A stretch of DNA of 22,153 bases from a virus, in the IMG/VR virus record IMGVR_UViG_3300034407_002314, positions 1-22,153 of that record. One strand, given 5' to 3'. A model generated the notes under the pieces. It worked only from the letters and a program-made list of their open reading frames with translations, was not told the origin of the DNA and ran no database searches. A program made the position numbers and the translations under genes. Position 1 is the first letter of the stretch; the number at the start of each line of letters is the position of its first letter. Shown here piece after piece: positions 9,151-16,005 of the stretch.

Positions 9151-9357
9151 TTATAGGTTCTTTGTCACCTTGTCAGACACCTTCACTATTAGTTTGCTTA
9201 TCCCTAAAGTATCATAGATTCTTGGGCTTTTAGTTGACCTTTTATAAACGATATAGCCATCTTTTTTTAATAGTAGAATTGCATCTTGCCTTCTTTTCTC
9301 TTCCTGTCTAAAGTGATTAAATGTTTCACTTTCAATTGCGTTTGGTTTTACAGTCAT
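9151..9357 (-). CDS. Small hypothetical protein, last gene of early operon
   Basis: The 68-residue product begins MTVKPNAIESETFNHFRQEE and contains a basic helix (EKRRQDAILLLKKDGYIVYKR) followed by a short strand-rich end. The pattern of a helix, then KKDGYIVYKR, resembles a small winged-helix or DNA-binding fold, but I cannot name a family. It follows the pyrophosphatase-like gene by 10 bases, and a terminator lies about 40 bases downstream. Confidence 0.6.
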   Translation of the reverse strand: MTVKPNAIESETFNHFRQEEKRRQDAILLLKKDGYIVYKRSTKSPRIYDTLGISKLIVKVSDKVTKNL

Positions 9358-9367
9358 AATTTATAGT

Positions 9368-9703
9368 TTAAGTGTGATTTGTAAACCATCCAGAGTGATC
9401 TCTAAAAGGTTTGTTTCTATTAGCCATATCTTCTGTTGGTTGTTTTTGATCCTTCAAAGCAATCAATAAAAGTATTAGATATCCTGTAAGATCTTTAACA
9501 GTATCTTCAGTCTTATCATATATTCCTTTTTGTTTTATTCTAGATAATTTATCATCTATCCTAGCACATAAAGACACTACCGCATCGCCCTCACTAAAAA
9601 CATTAATAGGTGATGTAGCACTATCACCATAGTCAGCGTTTTTAGAGATGAGAAGGCTGATGATTTCAGCACCAACCCTCTCAATTTTTTCTCTAGTATC
9701 CAT
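9368..9703 (-). CDS. Nucleotide-modification-associated / DUF1599-like (MazG-type) protein
   Basis: The 111-residue product has the conserved blocks of the DUF1599 / Nmad1 family: K21-x2-DYG26 near the N-terminus, then R48-I-D-D-K52 with R55 (ARIDDKLSRIK), and E66-D-T-V-x-D71-L-x-G-Y (EDTVKDLTGYL). The acidic residues fit metal binding by an all-alpha NTP pyrophosphatase-like fold. Members are frequent in phage replication operons and are thought to hydrolyse or sanitise nucleotides. No base-modification enzymes are visible nearby, so a dNTP-pool role is more likely here than hypermodified DNA. It lies 2 bases downstream of the DUF3127 gene. Confidence 0.8.
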   Translation of the reverse strand: MDTREKIERVGAEIISLLISKNADYGDSATSPINVFSEGDAVVSLCARIDDKLSRIKQKGIYDKTEDTVKDLTGYLILLLIALKDQKQPTEDMANRNKPFRDHSGWFTNHT

Positions 9704-9705
9704 TA

Positions 9706-10089
9706 TTAAAACGGTAGATCAGGACCATCTTCTTTACCATTAACGAAGTTTTCAACCTTCTGCTCATGCGACTTAGCCTTTCCGTTTGGAATATTTCCAT
9801 CAGCATAAGTGATTTTCCATGCATTAGCATTAGCGGTTCTTAGTTCTCCATTACGATCTCTGTAACTTCTAAGGTTAATAGAAACCAAAACTTCATCTCC
9901 ACTTTTGTAAGCACTAAACAAGTTTGCCTTGGCCCCAATTGCTTCAACAGGATAGTCTACAGGATACTGACTATCAGCACCTAGTTCAACTGTTAATACT
10001 CTTTTTTCAATGTCTCCCTTTTGGGTTTGAATGGTTTGTGCATCAGAGATGTTTTTAATGCGACCTTGTAATTCTAATGAATTTGACAT
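9706..10089 (-). CDS. DUF3127-family SSB-like OB-fold protein
   Basis: The 127-residue product starts MSNSLELQGRIKNISDAQTI, continues with RVLTVELGADSQYPVDYPVEA and has GDEVLVSINLRSYRDRNGELRTANANAWKI, the pattern of DUF3127 OB-fold proteins common in Bacteroidetes and their phages. It ends in an acidic tail, EDGPDLPF, much like the C-terminal protein-docking tip of SSB (DDDIPF). I infer that it coats single-stranded DNA during phage replication and recruits partners through that tip. It sits in the operon with primase-helicase and nuclease genes, which supports this. Confidence 0.85.
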   Translation of the reverse strand: MSNSLELQGRIKNISDAQTIQTQKGDIEKRVLTVELGADSQYPVDYPVEAIGAKANLFSAYKSGDEVLVSINLRSYRDRNGELRTANANAWKITYADGNIPNGKAKSHEQKVENFVNGKEDGPDLPF

Positions 10090-10107
10090 AATTAAATAAT
10101 TAAATTG

Positions 10108-10344
10108 TTATATATATTCAGAGATTTTACAACCTCTCGCCTGAAGGTATTCCAGGACTTCATTAACCACTTCATTTATATGGTCAATTTCTTTTATTAA
10201 AGAGTCATCTAACCCTTTTAGTTTCTTTACTTCTTCTTCTGTATTATTTACAGACACTATACTTACATGAGCAGAGTTGTGATCTGATAAAAGTTTATCA
10301 ATTTTTGGTATTCTAATTTTATAATTTACTGGCATTTCTTGCAT
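10108..10344 (-). CDS. Small hypothetical protein with C-terminal coiled coil
   Basis: The 78-residue product begins MQEMPVNYKIRIPKIDKLLS and from about residue 34 is an acidic helix with heptad-like leucine/isoleucine spacing (EEEVKKLKGLDDSLIKEIDHINEVVNEVL). No family is recognised. It is 1 base from the upstream nuclease gene and 18 bases from the SSB-like gene, so it is part of the replication transcript. Internal M4 is an alternative start. Confidence 0.6.
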   Translation of the reverse strand: MQEMPVNYKIRIPKIDKLLSDHNSAHVSIVSVNNTEEEVKKLKGLDDSLIKEIDHINEVVNEVLEYLQARGCKISEYI

Positions 10345-10345
10345 G

Positions 10346-10693
10346 TTATGGGGTGTTAATTATTTGATTACTAATAAGCATTTGTATCATCTCCATCATA
10401 TCTTCTTTATACAAGATGCAATACTCTTTACCTCCTGGTGCTTTATGGAAAACAATTGGCACATCTGTTGGCTGTACAACCATGTCTGCTAACACCTTTT
10501 TGTACTGTGGGTTTCTTTTATAGCATTTTGCTTGGACTACAAAATCTCCTGTGTTCATCAGATCAATTCCACGATCATCTAACATTTTAGATCCATACCT
10601 TGAGGTAACGCAATCCGTAAATCCTAATTCTTTAAAGTCTTTGACTAATTGTCTTTCGTAATTATGTCCTTTGTTTCTGTTAGTGTTTGCCAT
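10346..10693 (-). CDS. PD-(D/E)XK nuclease, Holliday-junction-resolvase-like
   Basis: I prefer the ATG at 10693 (115 residues) over the in-frame one at 10717, because the family-like N-terminus MANTNRNKGHNYERQ starts there. Active-site residues fit the PD-(D/E)XK fold: E13 in the first helix (HNYERQLVKDF), D44 (RGIDL) and Q54-x-K56 (VVQAKCYK) in place of ExK. The order GxxYER ... GF ... R.GS ... GxD ... VQxK resembles Hjc-like resolvases and related phage endonucleases. It probably resolves branched intermediates made by the phage replication and recombination genes. The start overlaps the previous gene by 14 bases. Confidence 0.75.
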   Translation of the reverse strand: MANTNRNKGHNYERQLVKDFKELGFTDCVTSRYGSKMLDDRGIDLMNTGDFVVQAKCYKRNPQYKKVLADMVVQPTDVPIVFHKAPGGKEYCILYKEDMMEMIQMLISNQIINTP

Positions 10694-11003
10694 ATTTATT
10701 AAAATCTTTGTAGACATATACCATTTTGTTTTTTACAAAACTTTTTATGTCGTTGAATTCTGCTGATTTGTGAAATCCTTTGTATGCTAAATAATAATCT
10801 TGTCCGTATCCATTGGGCCTAATAAAATATTCTTCTTTCCCAGGAACAATCTCATCAATATTAGCCATCCGCAAAAGATCACCACTTTCAAACTTCTTAT
10901 GTATTCCTATCTTACCGCCCCATTTATTTGTTTCCCAAACAATTTTAAATAGGTTATGGTTACTGTCCTCTAAACTTCGGGAACTGCCCTGGTGCTGTAT
11001 CAT
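10680..11003 (-). CDS. Hypothetical protein downstream of primase-helicase
   Basis: The 107-residue product begins MIQHQGSSRSLEDSNHNLFK and overlaps the primase-helicase 3' end by 44 bases. A start at an internal codon is possible, but the body from about residue 18 (FKIVWETNKWGGKIGIHKKFE) looks coding and lies beyond the overlap. Aromatic residues are frequent (YFIRPNGYGQDYYLAYKGF). No family is recognised. It is co-transcribed between the helicase and the nuclease, suggesting a replication accessory role. Confidence 0.6.
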   Translation of the reverse strand: MIQHQGSSRSLEDSNHNLFKIVWETNKWGGKIGIHKKFESGDLLRMANIDEIVPGKEEYFIRPNGYGQDYYLAYKGFHKSAEFNDIKSFVKNKMVYVYKDFNKYGKH

Positions 11004-12684
11004 ATTGTTCTTCGTTATGCTCTGTGTAGCAGGTTGTTGTTAAATTATATTTAAACTCTTGCATTCCTGTTTTTCCTGTGAACCTCCACCTGACTTTCCA
11101 AATGTGTACCTCAACAAGTTCTTTTTCAAAATCTCTATAAACAGTAATTCCGTTGTCTACTTTATTGAAGAAGTGTGAAGATCCACTTACGCTGTAACCT
11201 GAAGCGACCTCCACCTTCCCATTCTCTTTTTTTAATTTTTGTGGGTGAGCAACTAACACTACTCCACAATCGTATGACTCTTTAAATATTTTTATTTTTG
11301 ACAATTGCATTCCTGTGTATTGGTGCTCATTCATTCCTCGTTCTATCTTGTGTTCTACGAAAGCCCAATTATCAATTATCAAACAGTTAATACCTAACTT
11401 TTTCACTAACTCTTTTCCCTTGTTTAATATTCCATCTACTGTAAGATCATTGTCTTTAAGATTTATAAAAAAGAAATGGTTGTTTATGAAATCAATAGCG
11501 GGATCTAGTTCTTCAGGCTGTAGATTATCTACAGATCCTTTCCCAAATCTTTTACCCGCATACTTTTCAATCAGTTCAGCAACATGAACTTTAATTGGCT
11601 GCTTTTCAGCAGAAAATATTCCAAACTTCCATCCTTTCTTAGCGAGTTCTATAGCAACCTGATCAACAAAACTTGATTTACCATGTCCAGGAACTCCTGT
11701 AACAAGAGTAAATTCGCTAGGTCTCCAGGACATTAACTCATCAAACTTAGGATATCCTATAGTATCACCTTTAGGCATACCATAGTTATATAAATTGTGA
11801 ATTTCGGATCGAGAATCTGATGCTTTACTTACACCTTCTAGTGGAAAAGGTTTTGCAGAATCAATACATTTGACTAATACTTCTGATCCATGCTTAAGTA
11901 AAACATCATTGGCATCCTTGCATCCTTCTGGAAAATTTACTAACCAGACTCTTTCTTTCCCTAGCCTTCTCGATAATTCATCTCTTAATTTAATTCCTGG
12001 TGCATCATTGTCTAAAGCCAGGTATATTTTCTCTTTATTCTCAAACTCATCAATACTATTGTCTAAGTAAGTCAGGTTTTGATTTCCTGTAGATGCTCCG
12101 TTAGGAACAGAACAAGCAAACATAAGTTTACCTTGCTGTAAGCCCGCCTCATAAAATGCCATTGCATCAAACTCGCCTTCGGTTATAACACACCATGAAG
12201 CGGGTTTAATTAGATCCAAACCATACATGATCATCTCGGACCCTTTGTTAAGTTTAAAGTTCTTCTGTGAGTCTCTAAACTTTACATTAATTCTTCTACC
12301 TTTTCTTATGTAGTTAAATTGTATTACAGGTCTTTCAGCAGAAACTTGTGGCATCCACTCTACACCTTCAGTAACTCCAAAATATTCTATTGTGCTGTTG
12401 TTTATACCTCTGTCTTTAAAAAACTTTAAAACCTTATCGCTTAGTGAAGATGATTTTACAACAGGCAATTCATATTCTGACTCGTACTCTGCAACAGATC
12501 CATTTTCTCCACAGTGATGGCAGTAATAAGTACCTGTCTCTACCCAAACTCTTAGGCATTTTTCATTCTTATTCTTTTTCCTGGTGTGAGAACACTTAGG
12601 ACACTTTGTCTTCTGTGGCTCAGAGTTACTATTTCCATTGACTTCAATGCCAATGTCTTGCAGTTTAGATAAATTATCGCTCAT
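10960..12684 (-). CDS. Bifunctional DNA primase-helicase (T7 gp4 / Twinkle type)
   Basis: The 574-residue protein has a zinc ribbon at the N-terminus (C28, C31, C55, C58) that would read the template for primer synthesis. A TOPRIM primase domain follows (E169 in ITEGEFDAMAF; D225-N-D227 in LALDNDAPG), and then a RecA-like DnaB-family helicase domain from about 300. That domain has Walker A GVPGHGKS at 330-337, catalytic E360 (SAEKQ), Walker B LIIDN at 435-439 and sensor H480 (VVLVAHPQK). Length and order match T7 gp4. It should unwind DNA and prime the lagging strand at the phage fork. The start overlaps the initiator gene by 4 bases (ATGA). Confidence 0.95.
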   Translation of the reverse strand: MSDNLSKLQDIGIEVNGNSNSEPQKTKCPKCSHTRKKNKNEKCLRVWVETGTYYCHHCGENGSVAEYESEYELPVVKSSSLSDKVLKFFKDRGINNSTIEYFGVTEGVEWMPQVSAERPVIQFNYIRKGRRINVKFRDSQKNFKLNKGSEMIMYGLDLIKPASWCVITEGEFDAMAFYEAGLQQGKLMFACSVPNGASTGNQNLTYLDNSIDEFENKEKIYLALDNDAPGIKLRDELSRRLGKERVWLVNFPEGCKDANDVLLKHGSEVLVKCIDSAKPFPLEGVSKASDSRSEIHNLYNYGMPKGDTIGYPKFDELMSWRPSEFTLVTGVPGHGKSSFVDQVAIELAKKGWKFGIFSAEKQPIKVHVAELIEKYAGKRFGKGSVDNLQPEELDPAIDFINNHFFFINLKDNDLTVDGILNKGKELVKKLGINCLIIDNWAFVEHKIERGMNEHQYTGMQLSKIKIFKESYDCGVVLVAHPQKLKKENGKVEVASGYSVSGSSHFFNKVDNGITVYRDFEKELVEVHIWKVRWRFTGKTGMQEFKYNLTTTCYTEHNEEQYDTAPGQFPKFRGQ

Positions 12685-13295
12685 ATTAATGCTATGTTTT
12701 TTCTGTTGGGGGTGACCTTATTCATTGTCTCCCACTCTTTATATTGTATTAGGTACTTCTCTACGAATTTGTTTCCAAAAATAACTTCAGGAGTTACAGA
12801 GGACTGATACTTTTCACTCCAATTCTCTTTACACCAAACAAACACATCTACCATCTGAGATCCTGTGATCAACTCTCCATCAAATTTTTTTGATAGGATG
12901 CTTTTAAATCTTTTTTCGTATGTTCTTGGATTGTATTTGTGTTTAAATCTTTCGTTTAGATACGTTATAACTTCAGTGCATACCTTTTGATATTCAAGAG
13001 ATATTGTTTGATCCCCATCTGCTACAGCAACATTAAACCATAGTGGAGTAGTTCTAAATTTTGGATGTGCCTTTGTTCCTATGTTTTCAACAGTACCTTT
13101 ATCTGAAAGTTCCGTCATATATCTACTCATTGTCCTGGAGGACGAGTTAAGTTCTTCTGCTAGATCCGTCAATGTTTTATCACAATACCCATCAACTGAT
13201 GTGTACTTGTATATTAGATCACACAACATGTATGCAAGAGGAGAAATGTCGTGCTTTCTCAATACCTCATATATAATTGTTGTCGATCTTATCAT
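12681..13295 (-). CDS. Phage replication initiator / helicase loader with conserved phage C-terminal domain
   Basis: The 204-residue protein has an N-terminal winged helix-turn-helix (about 18-80: LTDLAEELNSSSRTMSRYMTELSDKG). Its C-terminal part from about 104 to 190 (EVITYLNERFKHKYNPRTYEKRF through TPEVIFGNKFVEKYL) matches the Phg_2220_C conserved phage domain found in lambda O / DnaD-like initiators. It probably binds the phage origin and recruits the primase-helicase encoded directly downstream, to which it is translationally coupled. No iterons are obvious within the gene, so the origin is not located. Confidence 0.8.
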   Translation of the reverse strand: MIRSTTIIYEVLRKHDISPLAYMLCDLIYKYTSVDGYCDKTLTDLAEELNSSSRTMSRYMTELSDKGTVENIGTKAHPKFRTTPLWFNVAVADGDQTISLEYQKVCTEVITYLNERFKHKYNPRTYEKRFKSILSKKFDGELITGSQMVDVFVWCKENWSEKYQSSVTPEVIFGNKFVEKYLIQYKEWETMNKVTPNRKNIALI

Positions 13296-13552
13296 TTTAA
13301 TAATATTTTATGATAAAATAATGTTGGATTTTTTTTGTTTCTATGTGACTCAATCTTACATTCAAGTGTAACTATTTCACCAATTTTAAAATCTAGTGTT
13401 TTTGATATAGTATTATCCCAACAGTTAATTGCTATATGAGAATCTTCCAAAGTTTTTACCCACATTGTTACAAAACGATGATCCTCATTACCTGATTCAA
13501 CCATCTTTGGTTTTGATATGTATTTAACTTGTCCTAATACAGTTACATTCAT
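13292..13552 (-). CDS. Small OB-fold (SSB-like) protein
   Basis: The 86-residue product is almost entirely beta-strand-like: MNVTVLGQVKYI, then FVTMWVKTLEDSHIAINCWD, then FKIGEIVTLECKIESHRN. The order and the IGE-V-x-L-E-C-K-I-E strand fit a single OB-fold as in SSB or PriB-like proteins. It has no acidic C-terminal tail, so it would be a second, tail-less ssDNA or protein-binding OB-fold next to the DUF3127 protein. It overlaps both neighbours by 4 bases (ATGA at each end), implying fixed stoichiometry with the initiator. Confidence 0.65.
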   Translation of the reverse strand: MNVTVLGQVKYISKPKMVESGNEDHRFVTMWVKTLEDSHIAINCWDNTISKTLDFKIGEIVTLECKIESHRNKKNPTLFYHKILLK

Positions 13553-13914
13553 TTTATTTTATCTTTAATTATATCTTTAAGAGACACTGATTTTTGGTGC
13601 TCAAGTCTGATATGGTTTAGAATTAAGTTTGTTTTGACGAAAAAACCTCTAGTAGTTACACTTGGATCCTTTGTGTTAAAGTAGTTATCTAATATTGATA
13701 AAAACTTTTCCTCCAGAAATTCCACATGATCCATTGGCTCACTTAAAAAATCTTGAATTTCTGTTTTGGAAAAATTAAACATCCTAGATACTCCAACAAA
13801 AATGCAGAGTCCAAAATAAGAATTACCCTCCAGGACAGGATCCACTTCTAATGTGTGTTGGTTTTTAACTGCTAGATTATGTAGTATGCCCTTCTTTATA
13901 TCGTTTAATTTCAT
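13549..13914 (-). CDS. Hypothetical protein with a helix-turn-helix-like segment
   Basis: The 121-residue product has a middle stretch (CIFVGVSRMFNFSKTEIQDFLSEPMDHVEFLEEKF) whose helix-turn-helix-like layout weakly resembles DnaA domain IV, but the DxxTV signature is absent. The last part (TRGFFVKTNLILNHIRLEHQ) is a basic helix. It lies 1 base after the exonuclease gene and overlaps the OB-fold gene by 4 bases. DNA binding is a guess from composition and neighbours. Confidence 0.6.
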   Translation of the reverse strand: MKLNDIKKGILHNLAVKNQHTLEVDPVLEGNSYFGLCIFVGVSRMFNFSKTEIQDFLSEPMDHVEFLEEKFLSILDNYFNTKDPSVTTRGFFVKTNLILNHIRLEHQKSVSLKDIIKDKIK

Positions 13915-13915
13915 T

Positions 13916-14941
13916 TTAAAAGTTTAATAATTTTGCTTCTTTGTATCTTACGTTAAAGGTCTTTCCCCAAACGATCTTACCACTATCACCAAAGTCCACT
14001 TCTTGTGCTCCTCGATGTAATAGGATTTGTTTTATCTGTTGCATTGCTAACTGTTTACCTGCCTTTGCAACCTTTTCATCTTCCCTGAAGTTTATATATT
14101 GCTTTGTGAGTTCAGTGATTTCATCATCAGAATCAATCTTAATTCTATCAAGCATTGCTTTATGTTTGAATGATAAAAATTGATCTAGATCTACTTTGTA
14201 TTGATCTTCAACATCAGGCTCTAAATGAGATACAAGTCTGTATGCATCATTAGTGTTTCCTTGAACACCTTCAATATCAATTATACCTCTTGCTTCCTGG
14301 ACGCTATTGTAAAACTTCTCACCTTCAATAAGTATAGTTTCTTGTATATTCTGATTAGCCTCAACAGTAAAAACATCCATATGCCTTCCATCCTTTAGGA
14401 AAGCAAACTGTCCGTAGTCATATCCTAAAACAAGCATATATAATTGGATCTGTGCTATGTAGTAAGGAGGTATTCCGCCTTCCCATTTATCTGCATTGTA
14501 TCCTGAGATTGTTTTAATCTCCAATACACCTCTTCCAGACATTTCATCGTGACTTGTTATCTGTCTATCTATATTGGCAAACAAAAAAGGATACTTCTCG
14601 TTGATAAAAATAGAATTACGTCTAATTGATTTCCTTAATTTCGTTTTGCCTTGATAATTATTTATCATTTCGATAGGATCTCCTGTCCAATATTGCCATA
14701 GATCAGCAACGTAATCTTCTAAAAGCCTTCCATGAAACATGATCTCATTGTCAATGTTTTTCATGTTCGCTGTTCCAACAGATTGATTCCATCTTGTTAT
14801 TTTAGAAGTCCAGGGATTAAGGCCTAATAATGTTGAGGCATCTGATCCTCCTACCATTCCCTTGTATACTAATGTTTTTCTTAATGCAACCCATTCTTCA
14901 TACGAAAGATTTGCGGTTGGTATTCTAGTTATTTTGCTCAT
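13916..14941 (-). CDS. YqaJ / lambda-exonuclease family recombination nuclease
   Basis: The 341-residue enzyme shows all YqaJ/lambda Exo landmarks: W17-x3-R21 with GGSDAST at 31-37 (followed by LLGLNPW), E75 in FHGRLLEDY, D125 in FANIDRQ, E141-I-K143 in VLEIKTIS, and Q164-x3-Y168 in YIAQIQLYML. These form a PD-(D/E)XK active site that chews one strand of duplex DNA 5' to 3', giving ssDNA for an annealing partner. The likely partner is the gene at 15176-15709. The start overlaps the ribbon-helix-helix gene by 4 bases. The last 100 residues are a charged helical extension, common in phage members. Confidence 0.93.
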   Translation of the reverse strand: MSKITRIPTANLSYEEWVALRKTLVYKGMVGGSDASTLLGLNPWTSKITRWNQSVGTANMKNIDNEIMFHGRLLEDYVADLWQYWTGDPIEMINNYQGKTKLRKSIRRNSIFINEKYPFLFANIDRQITSHDEMSGRGVLEIKTISGYNADKWEGGIPPYYIAQIQLYMLVLGYDYGQFAFLKDGRHMDVFTVEANQNIQETILIEGEKFYNSVQEARGIIDIEGVQGNTNDAYRLVSHLEPDVEDQYKVDLDQFLSFKHKAMLDRIKIDSDDEITELTKQYINFREDEKVAKAGKQLAMQQIKQILLHRGAQEVDFGDSGKIVWGKTFNVRYKEAKLLNF

Positions 14942-15090
14942 ATTTTACAGTTTTTTTTTAATGCTTCTCTGATTAATTGAGAGATGTTTTTTCTCTCCAA
15001 ATCGCATGCTGAATGCAGTTTGTTAACTTCACTTGGTGTAAGTCTAAATGTGATTCTAGTTGACAGTTTCTCTGTAATTCCTCTTTCCAT
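14938..15090 (-). CDS. Small ribbon-helix-helix (Arc/CopG-like) DNA-binding protein
   Basis: ATG at 15090 gives a 50-residue protein whose stop overlaps the exonuclease start by 4 bases (ATGA). A beta strand TRITFRLT (residues 11-18) is followed by two helices, PSEVNKLHSACDL and NISQLIREALKK, the classic ribbon-helix-helix layout in which the paired strands enter the DNA major groove. It probably acts as a dimeric repressor. Its own gene is preceded by a large inverted repeat (15108-15169). Too short for routine calling, but coupling and fold make it credible. Confidence 0.82.
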   Translation of the reverse strand: MERGITEKLSTRITFRLTPSEVNKLHSACDLERKNISQLIREALKKNCKI

Positions 15091-15107
15091 TTGTCGTTTT
15101 TAAAGAA

Positions 15108-15169
15108 AGGGAGGACACGTAAAGACAATGGTTTGACTTCACTGGTTGTTGTTGGTTTGCGTCCTCCCT
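15108..15169 (-). promoter_or_regulatory. Long-loop hairpin upstream of ribbon-helix-helix and exonuclease genes
   Basis: AGGGAGGAC at 15108-15116 is perfectly complementary to GTCCTCCCT at 15161-15169, with a 44-nt A/C-rich (in RNA) loop. On the transcribed minus strand it starts 6 bases after the stop of the annealing-protein gene and is followed by TTCTTT. It could be an attenuating terminator, an mRNA-stabilising structure, or the operator of the small repressor just downstream. The stem is unusually GC-rich for this genome. Confidence 0.6.
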
Positions 15170-15175
15170 CTTAAA

Positions 15176-15709
15176 TTATTTGCTTGCTTGTGCGGTAGCC
15201 TTCTTCGATTTTTCAGCATTAATTAAAGACTTCAATTCCTTAATTTGCTCGGCAGTAAGTAGAGATTTGTTTGCGGGGATACGTTTCTCTACAGCGTTAT
15301 AGTCTACCGTTATGTATGATAACATTGATTGATAAATATCAGATCCGTTTGATGCTTTAACTCTTTGAAGTTCTTTGGCCTCATCTTCGTCCATAATAGA
15401 GTCTTCACCACTATCAACTATTCCTAAGATGAATAGTGCACGATTTAATGCTCCTGATTGGCATTTTTGAAAAGAAAATGGCTCGGTTGTTCTTTTGTGT
15501 GCTACACCATCAGCGACCATTACCTTGTCCTGATTGTAGACTTTACCTATCATAACGATAATACTATCGTTCATCTCAATGATCTCAGTTTCAAGAGTGT
15601 AGCCTTCAGGTCTGAAATAATCGTTGAAATAATTCAATCTTTCAATCCAAGGTACAATATTTACTCCTCTACCTATTGATGTTTTTTTTAGTTTTCGCTT
15701 CAGTTTCAT
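15176..15709 (-). CDS. Probable single-strand annealing protein (Rad52/Erf-like)
   Basis: The 177-residue product has a basic N-terminus, a strand-rich middle (GYTLETEIIEMNDSIIVMIGKVYN) and the segment FQKCQSGALNRALFILGI (about 79-96), which resembles the ETSAxGRALxxLGI motif of Erf/Rad52-like annealing proteins. The C-terminal tail is lysine/alanine-rich and flexible. It lies two genes upstream of a YqaJ exonuclease, the usual partner of such proteins in phage recombination modules. The family call combines motif resemblance with context and is not certain. The start overlaps the preceding gene by 41 bases. Confidence 0.6.
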   Translation of the reverse strand: MKLKRKLKKTSIGRGVNIVPWIERLNYFNDYFRPEGYTLETEIIEMNDSIIVMIGKVYNQDKVMVADGVAHKRTTEPFSFQKCQSGALNRALFILGIVDSGEDSIMDEDEAKELQRVKASNGSDIYQSMLSYITVDYNAVEKRIPANKSLLTAEQIKELKSLINAEKSKKATAQASK

Positions 15710-15926
15710 TTTTTAATTTTTGTTTTAGATTGGTTAAATAAAAGTTTACTATATAGTATTTTCTTGCGTGAAATAGGATTGATTCCCAGTCAAATACCCA
15801 TCCTCTAATTCTTCTCTCCATGCATATATCTTCATGATATGTGAGCATGAATAATTTAAAATCTCTTAGAGAAAATCTTTTCCGATCATGAATAATCTCT
15901 TTATTATCGTAGTCAAATCTGACCAT
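15669..15926 (-). CDS. Hypothetical protein, first gene of the recombination/replication segment
   Basis: The 85-residue product begins MVRFDYDNKEIIHDRKRFSL, contains an aromatic-rich middle (RRIRGWVFDWESILFHARKYYIVNFYL) and ends in a very basic tail (KQKLKNETEAKTKKNINR). No family is recognised. A promoter-like sequence with an overlapping palindrome lies just upstream (15964-15995), so this would be the first product of that transcription unit. Its 3' end overlaps the annealing-protein gene by 41 bases. Confidence 0.6.
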   Translation of the reverse strand: MVRFDYDNKEIIHDRKRFSLRDFKLFMLTYHEDICMERRIRGWVFDWESILFHARKYYIVNFYLTNLKQKLKNETEAKTKKNINR

Positions 15927-15963
15927 GTGCTATATAGGTGTTTCATGTCGTGGTTATTTGCTA

Positions 15964-15995
15964 TAAATGTATGACAATTTGAACGTAAGTTCAAA
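15964..15995 (-). promoter_or_regulatory. Bacteroidetes-type promoter for the recombination/replication genes
   Basis: Read on the minus strand: TTTG (15992-15995), 20-nt spacer, TACATTTA (15964-15971), matching TTTG-N(19-21)-TAnnTTTG at 11 of 12 counted core positions if the n positions are included. Predicted start near 15957, about 30 bases ahead of the ATG at 15926. Inferred from consensus only. Confidence 0.55.
15978..15995. promoter_or_regulatory. Palindromic operator candidate overlapping the -33 element
   Basis: TTTGAAC-GTAA-GTTCAAA is a perfect 7+4+7 inverted repeat covering the -33 box and part of the spacer of the promoter above. A closely related copy, TTTGAAC-GCAT-GTCCAA, lies at 21456-21472. 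The ten bases AATTTGAACG are shared. A repressor site is the natural reading. Confidence 0.5.
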
Positions 15996-16005
15996 AAAAA
16001 TGTTT

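Noticed and set aside
14124-14130. Another CUGAUGA core-like match on the minus strand
   Set aside because: Flanks do not form stem II or III; chance match inside the exonuclease gene.
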